Shown here: positions 1 to 5,829 of the stretch, in pieces | Layout of the letters: every line of letters begins with the position of its first letter | How positions within the stretch are numbered: position 1 is the stretch's first letter | From: an uncultured Collinsella sp. | Lineage (GTDB): Bacteria; Actinomycetota; Coriobacteriia; Coriobacteriales; Coriobacteriaceae | Direction of reading: 5' to 3' | Assembly: GCA_900551635.1 (NCBI GenBank) | Contig: URWQ01000106.1 | Span: 1 to 5,829, forward strand | Length of the DNA: 5,829 nt | The notes under the pieces: model-generated | Databases searched by the model: none | What the model saw: the letters and a program-made list of their open reading frames with translations, nothing else | Told to the model about the DNA's origin: nothing | Position numbers and translations under genes: made by a program

Positions 1-63
1 AGCGACGCTGCCGGTGAGGCCGAGGAACGAACGCCTGGACATACCCTTGTTGATGATGGCCAT
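1..63 (-). CDS. N-terminus of a Tat-exported protein (partial, runs off left edge)
   Basis: Only the first 21 codons are visible; the rest of the gene lies beyond position 1. The peptide has a short N-region (MAIINKG) followed by MSRRSFLGLTGSVA. This matches the twin-arginine consensus S-R-R-x-F-L-x and the start of a small-residue hydrophobic core, so the product is probably exported folded through the Tat translocon. The start is chosen at ATG 63-61 because AGGAG (73-69) sits 5 nt upstream. An internal ATG (codon 8) lies just before the twin arginines but has no comparable ribosome binding site. In Coriobacteriia, signals like this often precede solute-binding lipoproteins or redox enzymes, but nothing visible decides between these and no lipobox is in view. 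The gene is separated from uvrC by 365 bp and seems to have its own promoter, so it is probably not part of the uvrC transcript. Confidence 0.75.
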   Translation of the reverse strand, partial: MAIINKGMSRRSFLGLTGSVA

Positions 64-68
64 GTCTT

Positions 69-73
69 CTCCT
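69..73 (-). promoter_or_regulatory. Ribosome binding site of the Tat-signal gene
   Basis: AGGAG on the minus strand is followed by AAGAC and then ATG at 63-61, a spacing of 5 nt. It is the clearest Shine-Dalgarno site in this intergenic region and fixes the start of the partial gene. Confidence 0.7.
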
Positions 74-199
74 ATCAATAGAGAATCTTACCCGGGAGCA
101 CCTAGACTTGCCCCCGCGCAACTTGCGGACGATATATACCTTACCTACCGACGGACCCAACTGAGGTGCCGCGCTCGGCGACCGATACATACATACGCT

Positions 200-222
200 T
201 GAACGGTATTTACTACCGTTCA
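200..222. repeat. Perfect 9-bp-arm palindrome, likely operator
   Basis: TGAACGGTA (200-208) and TACCGTTCA (214-222) are exact reverse complements separated by 5 nt. On the minus strand the centre of the palindrome coincides with the candidate -10 hexamer of the promoter for the Tat-signal gene, the classic location for a repressor site. Arm length and symmetry suit a dimeric helix-turn-helix regulator of TetR or GntR type, but the family cannot be told from the site and no regulator gene is in the window. There is no U-tract on either side, so a transcription terminator is less likely. Confidence 0.55.
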
Positions 223-238
223 CCGAATTCATTGACAA
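210..238 (-). promoter_or_regulatory. Candidate sigma-70-type promoter for the Tat-signal gene
   Basis: On the minus strand TTGTCA (238-233, five of six to TTGACA) is followed by a 17-nt spacer and TAGTAA (215-210, three of six to TATAAT). The -10 lies inside the palindrome at 200-222, which supports a regulated promoter. Transcription would begin near 203 and give a leader of about 140 nt. The -10 is weak. A second possible pair closer to the gene (TTGGGT 160-155, 16 nt, TATATA 138-133) has a poorer -35. Confidence 0.3.
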
Positions 239-374
239 ACGATTCGCCAGACAGTATGTATCGACGAGGTGAGATATCAGTCTTCGTCAACCCGCAGGAT
301 AGCAGGGTTATTCACCATGGCTAGTCAAACGTTTTAGCGTTAATAAAACCCGAAATCAGGAGGTAATCGCCGCG

Positions 375-403
375 AAATAAATGATTGAAAATCAGCCAAT
401 CAT
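375..403 (-). terminator. Weak intrinsic terminator after uvrC
   Basis: In the minus direction ATGATTG (403-397) pairs with CAATCAT (387-381) across a 9-nt loop, followed at once by TTATTT (380-375). It starts 25 nt after the uvrC stop. The stem is short and AT-rich, so termination may be inefficient or may be Rho-dependent instead. Confidence 0.4.
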
Positions 404-428
404 GTATATCAGTTGTTTAGAAGCGCGT

Positions 429-2375
429 TTAGTTTTCGGAACGGCTGGCCGATGCCTGGACGCGCTCGGCATTCCATGCAACAAGTGCCTCGTGGACCGC
501 TTTGGCGACATCGGCCGGAACGCCGCGAACTTCCGCGATCTCTTGCTCGCTCGCCGCGCGCAAACGCTTCATCGAGCCAAAATGGCGCATAAGGGCACGT
601 TTTCTGGTGGGTCCCACGCCTGGAACGTCATCGAGTACCGAAACTGTCATGGCTTTATCACGCAACTCACGATGGAATGTGATTGCAAAACGGTGCGATT
701 CATCGCGCACCTGTTTAATTAGATAGAGCGAAGCAGACCCGGTCGGCAGCACGACGGGAGTCTCGTCCCAAGGCACGAAAACCTCCTCATCGGCCTTTGC
801 CAAGCCACAAACTGGTATATCGAGCCCAAGAGCCTCAAGTTGCTTGATCGCAACGGTCAATTGCGGCTTACCGCCATCGACAACGAGCAAATCGGGGCGC
901 GATCCAAAGCGCTCGTCGGCCATGCGCTCGGGAGCATAGCGTCGTCCCAAAACCTCGGACATCGACACGAAGTCGTTTGCCTCGTCCAATTCGGCCTGAA
1001 TTTTAAAACGACGGTACTGGCTCTTGTCGGCGCGTCCGTTGGTAAACACCACCATCGAGGCGACGGTAAAGGTTCCGTGCAGCGTCGAGATATCGAAGCA
1101 CTCGATACGCATCGGCGGCGCTGGCAGCGCCAGCGCGCTTTCGAGCTCCAGGAGCGCCTGATTGGTGCGGTCGTCAGCGTACCCCGTTCGCATCATGTAG
1201 CGCATGAGGGCATGGCGCGCATTTTTGGATGCCATATCGAGCAAACGGTGCTTTTCGCCACGCTGCGGCCTATGGAGATGGCAGGAACGCTCGCGCTTGC
1301 CCGCAAGCCATTCCCCCAGCGCCTCCGCATCCTCAAGCTCGACGGAAAGGTTGACCTCAGCTGGAATATCAGCCGTCTCGTCGTAATAGCGCTTAAGAAA
1401 GCCCGACTGGAGCTCTTCCTCGTCAACATCAAGACCCTTGTCGAGAATGAACTCGCAGGTGCGAACTGTTCGGCCCTCGCGAACGACGAAGACGCAAGCG
1501 GCGGAGATGGTCTCCTCGCGATAGAAGCCGATGACATCGATATCGACACTGGAGGGAAAAACGACTTGCTGACGATCGTCCAGACCCCTGATGACCTCCA
1601 AACGACGTTTGACGCGTGCCGCGCGCTCAAAGTCGAGCGCCTCGGCGGCATCCGTCATCTCGGAGGTCAGCTCATCGACGACATCCTTGCGATGGCCCGA
1701 CAAAAAGCGCTCGACACGCTTGACGTTCTTGGCATAGTCTGCCGGGGAAATCACGCCGACACACGCACCCGGGCCGCGCCCGACATGGTAGTCAAAGCAG
1801 GGACGCCCGTTTTGCGCGCAAATCATATTGACGATGTCTTCCTCGCCCTTGTGGGACTCAACGATACGGCGACAACGACGCCACTCCGCACAGGATCCGG
1901 AGCAGATGGGAATAACCTTGCGCAGCGTATCTATCGTCTCACGTGCCGCACGGCTATCGGTATAGGGTCCAAAATAGCGCGTTCCCGGCTTATGACGCTC
2001 ACGCGTATATTTGATAGCGGGATACAGGTCGCCCTTTGTAATGGCGATAAAGGGGTAGCTCTTGTCATCCTTGAGGTCGACGTTAAAGTACGGATGGTAC
2101 TGACCAATCAAATTGCGCTCGAGCACCAACGCCTCATGCTCGGTCTCCACCACGATATAGTCAAAGCTCGCCACCAGCTGCATCATCAGCGGAATCTTTT
2201 GACGCTCATCCTGCAGTGTCACGTATTGACGCATGCGGGCGCGTAGGTTTTTCGCCTTGCCCACGTAGATGACATCGCCCTTGGCATCCTTCCAAAGGTA
2301 GCATCCGGGCTGTGTGGGAACGCGCGAAACCTGCTCGGCAAGCGTTGGAATGTTGTCGTGACCGGCCACGCGCAC
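429..2375 (-). CDS. uvrC: UvrABC excinuclease subunit C
   Basis: UvrC is the dual-incision nuclease of nucleotide excision repair. It joins the UvrB-DNA complex and cuts 3' and then 5' of the lesion. The 648 residues are near the usual family length. An N-terminal GIY-YIG domain (about 18-97) shows the GCY variant at 24-26, YVGKAKNLRARM at 37-48 and the metal-binding Glu in LERN (E86). A cysteine-containing linker (about 158-205) comes next, then a UVR domain for UvrB contact (about 225-263). The RNase H-like endonuclease domain has FDIS (D428), NDF (D468), VVDGGK (D500) and DESHRF (H561), all expected catalytic positions. Tandem helix-hairpin-helix motifs (DVPGVGPTRKRALMRHFG) sit near the C-terminus. 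The GTG start (2375-2373) immediately follows the murJ TAG; a second GTG two codons on is an alternative. Neither has a strong ribosome binding site, so translation is probably coupled to murJ. The linker departs from the usual four-Cys pattern (see findings). Confidence 0.96.
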   Translation of the reverse strand: MRVAGHDNIPTLAEQVSRVPTQPGCYLWKDAKGDVIYVGKAKNLRARMRQYVTLQDERQKIPLMMQLVASFDYIVVETEHEALVLERNLIGQYHPYFNVDLKDDKSYPFIAITKGDLYPAIKYTRERHKPGTRYFGPYTDSRAARETIDTLRKVIPICSGSCAEWRRCRRIVESHKGEEDIVNMICAQNGRPCFDYHVGRGPGACVGVISPADYAKNVKRVERFLSGHRKDVVDELTSEMTDAAEALDFERAARVKRRLEVIRGLDDRQQVVFPSSVDIDVIGFYREETISAACVFVVREGRTVRTCEFILDKGLDVDEEELQSGFLKRYYDETADIPAEVNLSVELEDAEALGEWLAGKRERSCHLHRPQRGEKHRLLDMASKNARHALMRYMMRTGYADDRTNQALLELESALALPAPPMRIECFDISTLHGTFTVASMVVFTNGRADKSQYRRFKIQAELDEANDFVSMSEVLGRRYAPERMADERFGSRPDLLVVDGGKPQLTVAIKQLEALGLDIPVCGLAKADEEVFVPWDETPVVLPTGSASLYLIKQVRDESHRFAITFHRELRDKAMTVSVLDDVPGVGPTRKRALMRHFGSMKRLRAASEQEIAEVRGVPADVAKAVHEALVAWNAERVQASASRSEN

Positions 2376-4058
2376 CTACTTGCGACGAAGCAGCGCCGAG
2401 ACCTCGGGCATCTTAAGGACGACGGCAAGGCCAAAGGTAACAGCAAGCGAGACGACACCCGCAACGCAAACATAGCCAAGAGTAATCAGAATCGAACCGC
2501 CAAGTGCCCCGACAAAGTGCTCAAGCGCCCACATGACGCCGGCGCCTGCGGCAGCACCCAGGCCACCGAGCAAAAGGCCAAAGAAACCGCCATGCAGGAT
2601 AGATTTGACCTGAAGGCCACGCAGACGACGACGCAGCCACCACAGCGAACAACCGACCAAGACCACGTAGTCGACGACATACGAAAGCGCGATTGCCGGC
2701 ATGCCGAAGCCCAGCACAACGCCAAACAGCAGAACCGAGCCGGCCTGGCCGATGGCAGAATACAGGCAATAGCGACTATAGGGCTTCATGTCGAGCAAGG
2801 CAGAGAAGCTCTTCTGCATCAACACGACCACGCCGTAGAGCGGCAGCGAGAGCGCCAGGTAGACAAGGTACTCGGACACCAGCGTCACGCCGGATTCATC
2901 GAACTTGCCAGCACAGTAGATCATGTTGAGCGGACGCGCGAAGACAATCAGGTACAGCGCGAACGGAATCAGGAAGAACAGCATCTGGGCGACGCCACGC
3001 GAAATGCCCGTGCGAACGCTGTCGTAATCCTTCTCCTGCGCGTCGTGAGAGAGCTCGGTATAGAGCGCCGTCGAAAGCGAGGCGGCAATCAGCGCGTAGG
3101 GCAGCGTGTACCACAGGCGCGCATAGGCGATGACGGAAGGACCAGTCTCGGGCTGGACCACCAGCGCGGCAGCGTTGGTGATAGAAGTCGAGACAAACAT
3201 GCACACCGTGGCGAGCAGCGTCGGGATACCGAGCGCAATCGTCTGCCGCAGTGCGGGGTCCTTAAAGTCGATATGGATATGGGGATGCACGCCGTGCTTG
3301 CCAAGCGCGGGGATCTGACATGCCATCTGAACAAAGACACCGAGGGTCGTACCGGCCGCAATCAAGATGATGCCGGCACGTTCGCCAAACTGTGCGGACA
3401 CGGGCGCAAAACCCATAAAGCTCGCAATGACGATCACATTGTTGAGGACCGGAGCAAACGTCGACCAGAAGTAGTCGCGGTGTGCGTTGAGAACGCCCGA
3501 GAACACCGAGCCCAAACCATAAAACAGAATCTGGATGGCAAAGAAACGGAACATGAACGCAGCGGTATCCATGCTGCCACCGTCACCCGAAAGGAACGAT
3601 TGCGTCCAGATAAAGCCCGGGGCGAAAACGGTCCCCAGCAACGAAATGCCACCCAGCACCAAAAGCAGAATGCCGAGCAGGTTGCCCACGTACTCGTTTG
3701 AGGCCTCGCGACCCTGCTCACGCCTCACGCCCATGTACACGGGCAAAAACGCCGTCACGAGCATGCCGCCCATCACGAGTTCGTAGAGCATATTGGGCAG
3801 GTTGTTGGCGACCTGATAGGAGGACGAGAGTAGCGACATGCCAATAGCGGCCGCCATTGCCCACGTGCGGATAAAACCGGTGACGCGAGACACGATAGTC
3901 AGGATGGTCATAAGCCCGGCGGAACGACCAACCGTGGAGTAGTCCGACGAGCCCATGTCGTCAGTGTCATCTCGCGACGAAGAAGCTTCGGATGAGGGTG
4001 TCTGAGGCGCAGATTCTTTTGCAAGATGAGCTCCGCGCTTCAATTCTTCCTGCGGCAT
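2376..4058 (-). CDS. murJ: Lipid II flippase MurJ (MviN/MVF family)
   Basis: The product is a polytopic inner-membrane protein of the MOP exporter superfamily that moves lipid-linked peptidoglycan precursor (lipid II) to the outer face of the membrane. At 560 residues it is slightly longer than the roughly 510 typical of proteobacterial MurJ. The hydrophobic pattern fits 14 transmembrane helices. The first is around 47-70 and carries the SRVTGFIRT signature, whose arginines correspond to the conserved basic residues of helix 1. Other family-like blocks are NMLYELVMGGMLVTAFLPVY, GVLNAHRDYFWSTFAPVLNN and LPYALIAASLSTALY. The first 45 residues are a polar, Ser/Asp-rich cytoplasmic tail. The ATG (4058-4056) lies 3 nt after the ybaK stop. 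AGAGGA, inside the last codons of ybaK, sits 8 nt upstream as its ribosome binding site, indicating co-translation. The short C-terminal tail ends in LLRRK. The fit to MurJ is clear; Wzx-type flippases are less similar. Confidence 0.94.
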   Translation of the reverse strand: MPQEELKRGAHLAKESAPQTPSSEASSSRDDTDDMGSSDYSTVGRSAGLMTILTIVSRVTGFIRTWAMAAAIGMSLLSSSYQVANNLPNMLYELVMGGMLVTAFLPVYMGVRREQGREASNEYVGNLLGILLLVLGGISLLGTVFAPGFIWTQSFLSGDGGSMDTAAFMFRFFAIQILFYGLGSVFSGVLNAHRDYFWSTFAPVLNNVIVIASFMGFAPVSAQFGERAGIILIAAGTTLGVFVQMACQIPALGKHGVHPHIHIDFKDPALRQTIALGIPTLLATVCMFVSTSITNAAALVVQPETGPSVIAYARLWYTLPYALIAASLSTALYTELSHDAQEKDYDSVRTGISRGVAQMLFFLIPFALYLIVFARPLNMIYCAGKFDESGVTLVSEYLVYLALSLPLYGVVVLMQKSFSALLDMKPYSRYCLYSAIGQAGSVLLFGVVLGFGMPAIALSYVVDYVVLVGCSLWWLRRRLRGLQVKSILHGGFFGLLLGGLGAAAGAGVMWALEHFVGALGGSILITLGYVCVAGVVSLAVTFGLAVVLKMPEVSALLRRK

Positions 4059-4061
4059 CGC

Positions 4062-4562
4062 TCAGTCCTCTCTCGTAATCGCGGCAACCGTCGCCCCGCA
4101 AAATGCAATTAAATCATCGGGTGCAAGCTCGAGCTGATAGCCACGCTTGCCTCCCGAAATAAAAATGGTATCCCAAAGGACACATGTCTCATCAATGAGC
4201 GTCCGGTAGCGTTTTTTCATACCGACCGGGCTGCAGCCGCCGCGAACGTAGCCAGTCGCCGCAAGCAAATCCTTCACATGCATCATGGCCAAGGACTTCT
4301 CCCCCGCGGCACGCGCGGCGGACTTTAGATCGAGCTCATCGGCAACAGGGATGCAGCACACGACATAGTCGTTGGACGGCGTCACGCAGACCAAGGTCTT
4401 AAATCCTTGACCGGGCTCCTCGCCAAGCTGCTCCGAAATCGCGACCCCCAGGCCCACCGACTCATCGCCATCGTCTTCGTACGTATGTAGAACATAGGAA
4501 ATGCCGGCGCTTTCCAGCTCGCGCATCGCATTGGTTTTTGGCGTCTTTACAGCCTTTGCCAT
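4062..4562 (-). CDS. ybaK: Cys-tRNA(Pro)/Cys-tRNA(Cys) deacylase, YbaK/EbsC family
   Basis: This cytosolic editing enzyme hydrolyses Cys-tRNA(Pro), formed when prolyl-tRNA synthetase mistakenly loads cysteine, and so protects proline codons. The 166 residues are the usual length for a free-standing YbaK. Family blocks in order are GFKTLV with the key lysine (about K55), IPVADELDLKSAARAAGEK (71-89), and TGYVRGGCSPVGMKKR (103-118), the substrate-pocket signature. The ATG at 4562-4560 is chosen because AGGA sits 6 nt upstream, the protein then begins as relatives do (MAKAVKTPKTNAM), and a more upstream in-frame ATG at 4658 would run through the promoter and hairpin region. It is the first gene of a compact run with murJ and uvrC. 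The related INS or ProXp-ala editing domains differ in the GGCSP block, so YbaK is the best call. Confidence 0.9.
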   Translation of the reverse strand: MAKAVKTPKTNAMRELESAGISYVLHTYEDDGDESVGLGVAISEQLGEEPGQGFKTLVCVTPSNDYVVCCIPVADELDLKSAARAAGEKSLAMMHVKDLLAATGYVRGGCSPVGMKKRYRTLIDETCVLWDTIFISGGKRGYQLELAPDDLIAFCGATVAAITRED

Positions 4563-4564
4563 GA

Positions 4565-4576
4565 CATATCCTTTCC
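4565..4576 (-). promoter_or_regulatory. Ribosome binding site deciding the ybaK start
   Basis: GGGAAAGGA precedes TATGTC and the ATG at 4562-4560, placing AGGA 6 nt upstream of the start. It supports the shorter 166-residue protein over the longer open frame. Confidence 0.6.
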
Positions 4577-4599
4577 CTCGCATTCGGACGCAAGGATTA

Positions 4600-4628
4600 A
4601 GTATATGTCCAATTCGACTGCATACGTC
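4600..4628 (-). promoter_or_regulatory. Candidate promoter for ybaK-murJ-uvrC
   Basis: On the minus strand TATACT (4605-4600) matches five of six bases of the TATAAT consensus. It would start transcription near 4593, giving a leader of about 30 nt before the ybaK ATG. The -35 is poor: GACGTA at 17 nt, TGACGT at 18 nt or GTGACG at 19 nt. It lies just downstream of the hairpin at 4644-4674, as expected if a new transcript begins after uvrA ends. No LexA-type SOS box (GAAC-N4-GTTC) overlaps it. Confidence 0.35.
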
Positions 4629-4643
4629 ACTTCGGCACAGCAA

Positions 4644-4674
4644 GCGCCATCGAATCACAAGGAGTCGATGGCGC
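4644..4674 (-). terminator. Strong hairpin after uvrA, possible terminator lacking a U-tract
   Basis: GCGCCATCGA and TCGATGGCGC form a perfect 10-bp GC-rich stem with an 11-nt loop, beginning 24 nt after the uvrA stop. The bases after it in the minus direction are TTGCTGTG, so a proper U-run is missing; none exists in the plus direction either. It may be an inefficient terminator, an RNA 3'-end stabiliser, or a processing site between uvrA and the downstream genes. The inverted repeat itself is certain; the terminator role is not. Confidence 0.5.
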
Positions 4675-4697
4675 CCATAAACTGAATCGCCTATTTA

Positions 4698-5829
4698 TTA
4701 AGCATCAAGTTGAGCCTGACGCTCCCGGTCACGCCTGAGCAACGGCGCCAAAAACTTGCCCGTATAACTCTGCGGACAGTCCGCAACCTGCTCCGGTGTG
4801 CCCGAAACCACGACGGTTCCGCCGCCGTTACCGCCTTCGGGACCCATATCGATCAGGCGGTCGGCAACCTTGATGACATCAAGGTTGTGCTCAATCACCA
4901 GCACCGTGTTGCCCGCATCGACCAAGCGCTGCAGCACATCGAGCAGCTGGCGGACGTCCTCAAAATGAAGGCCGGTCGTCGGCTCGTCCAAAATATAGAA
5001 CGTCTTGCCCGTCTGGCGTCGATGAAGCTCCTTGGCGAGCTTCACACGCTGCGCCTCGCCGCCCGAGAGCGTCGTGGCGGGCTGGCCCAGGCTCACGTAG
5101 CCTAAGCCTACATCGTACAGCGTCTGGAGCTTGCGCTTAATCTGCGGGATATTCCCAAAGAAGGCCAGCGCCTCGGTGACGCTCATGTCGAGCACGTCCG
5201 AGATGGTCTTGCCACGGTAGGTGACCTCGAGTGTCTCGCGGTTGTAGCGTTTACCGCCGCAAACTTCGCAGGGAACGTAGATATCGGGAAGGAAGTGCAT
5301 CTCGATCTTGATCTGCCCGTCGCCCTTGCACGCCTCACAGCGCCCGCCACTCACATTAAAGGAGAAACGACCCGGCGAGTAGCCGCGCGCCTTCGACTCC
5401 GGCGTACTCGCAAACAGCGCGCGAAGATCATCCCACAGGCCGATATAGGTAGCAGGGTTGGAACGCGGCGTGCGGCCAATCGGCGACTGGTCGATATCGA
5501 TAACCTTATCGATACACTCGATGCCCTCGATTTTCTTATACGGACCCACGGGGCGCGTCGAGCGGTGAATGGCATTCGTAAGGGCAGGCGCAATGGTGTC
5601 GGTAACCAGGGAGCTCTTGCCCGATCCCGACACGCCGGTAACAACCGTAAGCGTACCAAACTCGATCTTGGCGGTAACGTTTTTGAGGTTGTTGGCTCGA
5701 GCGCCCGTAATTTTAAGGCAGCCGCGACCGGGCTTGCGCCGTTCATCAGGCACCCGGATCATTCGTTTGCCGGTCAGATAAGCGCCCGTCATCGACTCAG
5801 GACACGCCATGATATCGGCAGGCGTTCCC
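4698..5829 (-). CDS. uvrA: UvrABC excinuclease subunit A, C-terminal part (5' end outside window)
   Basis: UvrA is the damage-sensing ABC ATPase dimer that loads UvrB onto DNA. About 376 C-terminal residues of a protein usually near 940 are present, and the frame stays open to the right edge (GTPADI precedes the first internal Met at 5810). That Met is not the start. From the internal Met the fragment shows the Walker A loop of the second ATPase (GVSGSGKSS, about 59-67) and a CxxC-x19-CxxC zinc module (CEAC ... CEVC). These are followed by the ABC signature LSGGEAQR, Walker [13 protein letters not shown] and the H-loop VLVIEHN. The stretch [17 protein letters not shown] is also typical of UvrA. 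All expected motifs of the C-terminal half are intact. The gene ends in TAA at 4700-4698 after a short charged tail ([14 protein letters not shown]). The 135-bp gap and hairpin suggest ybaK is transcribed at least partly independently. Confidence 0.96.
   Translation of the reverse strand, partial: GTPADIMACPESMTGAYLTGKRMIRVPDERRKPGRGCLKITGARANNLKNVTAKIEFGTLTVVTGVSGSGKSSLVTDTIAPALTNAIHRSTRPVGPYKKIEGIECIDKVIDIDQSPIGRTPRSNPATYIGLWDDLRALFASTPESKARGYSPGRFSFNVSGGRCEACKGDGQIKIEMHFLPDIYVPCEVCGGKRYNRETLEVTYRGKTISDVLDMSVTEALAFFGNIPQIKRKLQTLYDVGLGYVSLGQPATTLSGGEAQRVKLAKELHRRQTGKTFYILDEPTTGLHFEDVRQLLDVLQRLVDAGNTVLVIEHNLDVIKVADRLIDMGPEGGNGGGTVVVSGTPEQVADCPQSYTGKFLAPLLRRDRERQAQLDA

Larger units (their letters stand above)
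183..263. repeat. 10-bp inverted repeat flanking the promoter region
   Basis: CGATACATAC (183-192) and GTATGTATCG (254-263) are exact reverse complements with 61 bp between them. They bracket the palindrome at 200-222 and the candidate -35 at 233-238. A match of this length within so short a span is unlikely by chance. It could be a pair of binding sites for one regulator, or the base of a long stem; the sequence alone does not decide. Confidence 0.4.
64..428. other. 365-bp intergenic region with regulatory signals, no convincing gene
   Basis: This gap lies between the uvrC stop and the Tat-signal gene start. Reading in the minus direction, it holds a terminator-like hairpin just after uvrC (375-403), then an AT-rich stretch (about 330-350). 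A promoter/operator region with two inverted repeats follows (183-263), and then a leader of about 140 nt leading to the ribosome binding site at 69-73. In the leader, GCACCT (minus, 169-164) can pair with AGGTGC (minus, 103-98), which would enclose a folded domain. I could not match it to any riboswitch class I know (no TPP, cobalamin, T-box or c-di-GMP core motifs). No ORF here has both a plausible ribosome binding site and protein-like length. Confidence 0.6.

Noticed and set aside
133..160. TTGGGT-N16-TATATA as the main promoter of the Tat-signal gene
   Set aside because: The -35 matches consensus poorly and the spacer is short. It stays possible as a secondary promoter but is weaker than the palindrome-associated pair.
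277..318. 13-codon minus-strand ORF (MVNNPAILRVDED) as a leader peptide
   Set aside because: There is no ribosome binding site, it lies upstream of the likely transcription start for the next gene, and it has no run of regulatory codons.
331..349. AT-rich inverted repeat GTTTTA / TAAAAC as a terminator
   Set aside because: The stem is only 6 bp and almost all AT, and no U-tract follows in either direction.
381..722. Plus-strand ORF of 113 codons starting in the intergenic region, with AGGAGGT upstream at 358-364
   Set aside because: The Shine-Dalgarno-like sequence is 16 nt from the ATG, too far, and most of the frame is antisense to the uvrC 3' end with no protein-like features.
840..2246. 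Long plus-strand open frame (468 codons) opposite uvrC
   Set aside because: It lies wholly antisense to a well-supported uvrC, has no ribosome binding site or recognisable domain, and is explained by the codon bias of uvrC leaving few stops on the other strand.
2358..3701. Long plus-strand open frame (447 codons) opposite murJ
   Set aside because: It is antisense to murJ. The translation is extremely rich in Arg, Gln, His and Asp, as expected from reading the complement of hydrophobic codons, and has no family motif.
4563..4609. Inverted repeat GACATAT / ATATGTC as a hairpin hiding the ybaK start
   Set aside because: The upstream arm overlaps the candidate -10 and would not be in the transcript if initiation is near 4593.
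4563..4658. N-terminal extension of ybaK from an ATG at 4658
   Set aside because: The extension would read through the hairpin loop and the TATACT promoter, is unlike YbaK N-termini, and the ATG at 4562 has a good ribosome binding site.

Overview
The window looks like ordinary chromosomal DNA from a moderately GC-rich bacterium, most likely an actinobacterium of the class Coriobacteriia (Collinsella-like). That placement is an inference from the protein style: a Tat signal of the SRRSFLG type, the UvrC and UvrA sequences, and the GC-leaning codon use. No database search supports it here. No mobile element, CRISPR array, tRNA or rRNA was seen.

All recognisable genes lie on the minus strand, so the order of transcription runs from the right end to the left end. 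It begins with the 3' part of uvrA (4698-5829, cut by the window edge). A 135-bp gap follows, holding a strong hairpin and a candidate promoter. Next comes a tight three-gene run: ybaK-type Cys-tRNA(Pro) deacylase (4062-4562), murJ lipid II flippase (2376-4058) and uvrC (429-2375). The ybaK-murJ gap is 3 nt, and the murJ stop TAG directly abuts the uvrC GTG start, so the three are very probably one transcript with translational coupling. uvrC ends in a weak terminator-like hairpin.

The leftmost 428 bases hold a 365-bp intergenic region and the first 21 codons of another minus-strand gene with a twin-arginine (Tat) export signal. This gap carries the most noteworthy non-coding signals. One is a perfect 9-bp-arm palindrome (200-222) overlapping the -10 of a candidate promoter for the Tat-signal gene. 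The other is a 10-bp inverted repeat (183-192 / 254-263) bracketing the same promoter.

Functionally, UvrA recognises DNA damage and UvrC makes the dual incisions of nucleotide excision repair. YbaK clears mischarged Cys-tRNA(Pro). MurJ flips lipid II for peptidoglycan synthesis. They share no pathway beyond UvrA/UvrC, so the cluster looks like a housekeeping neighbourhood. I found no convincing new biological system. The best leads are the operator-like region upstream of the Tat-signal gene and an altered cysteine pattern in UvrC.
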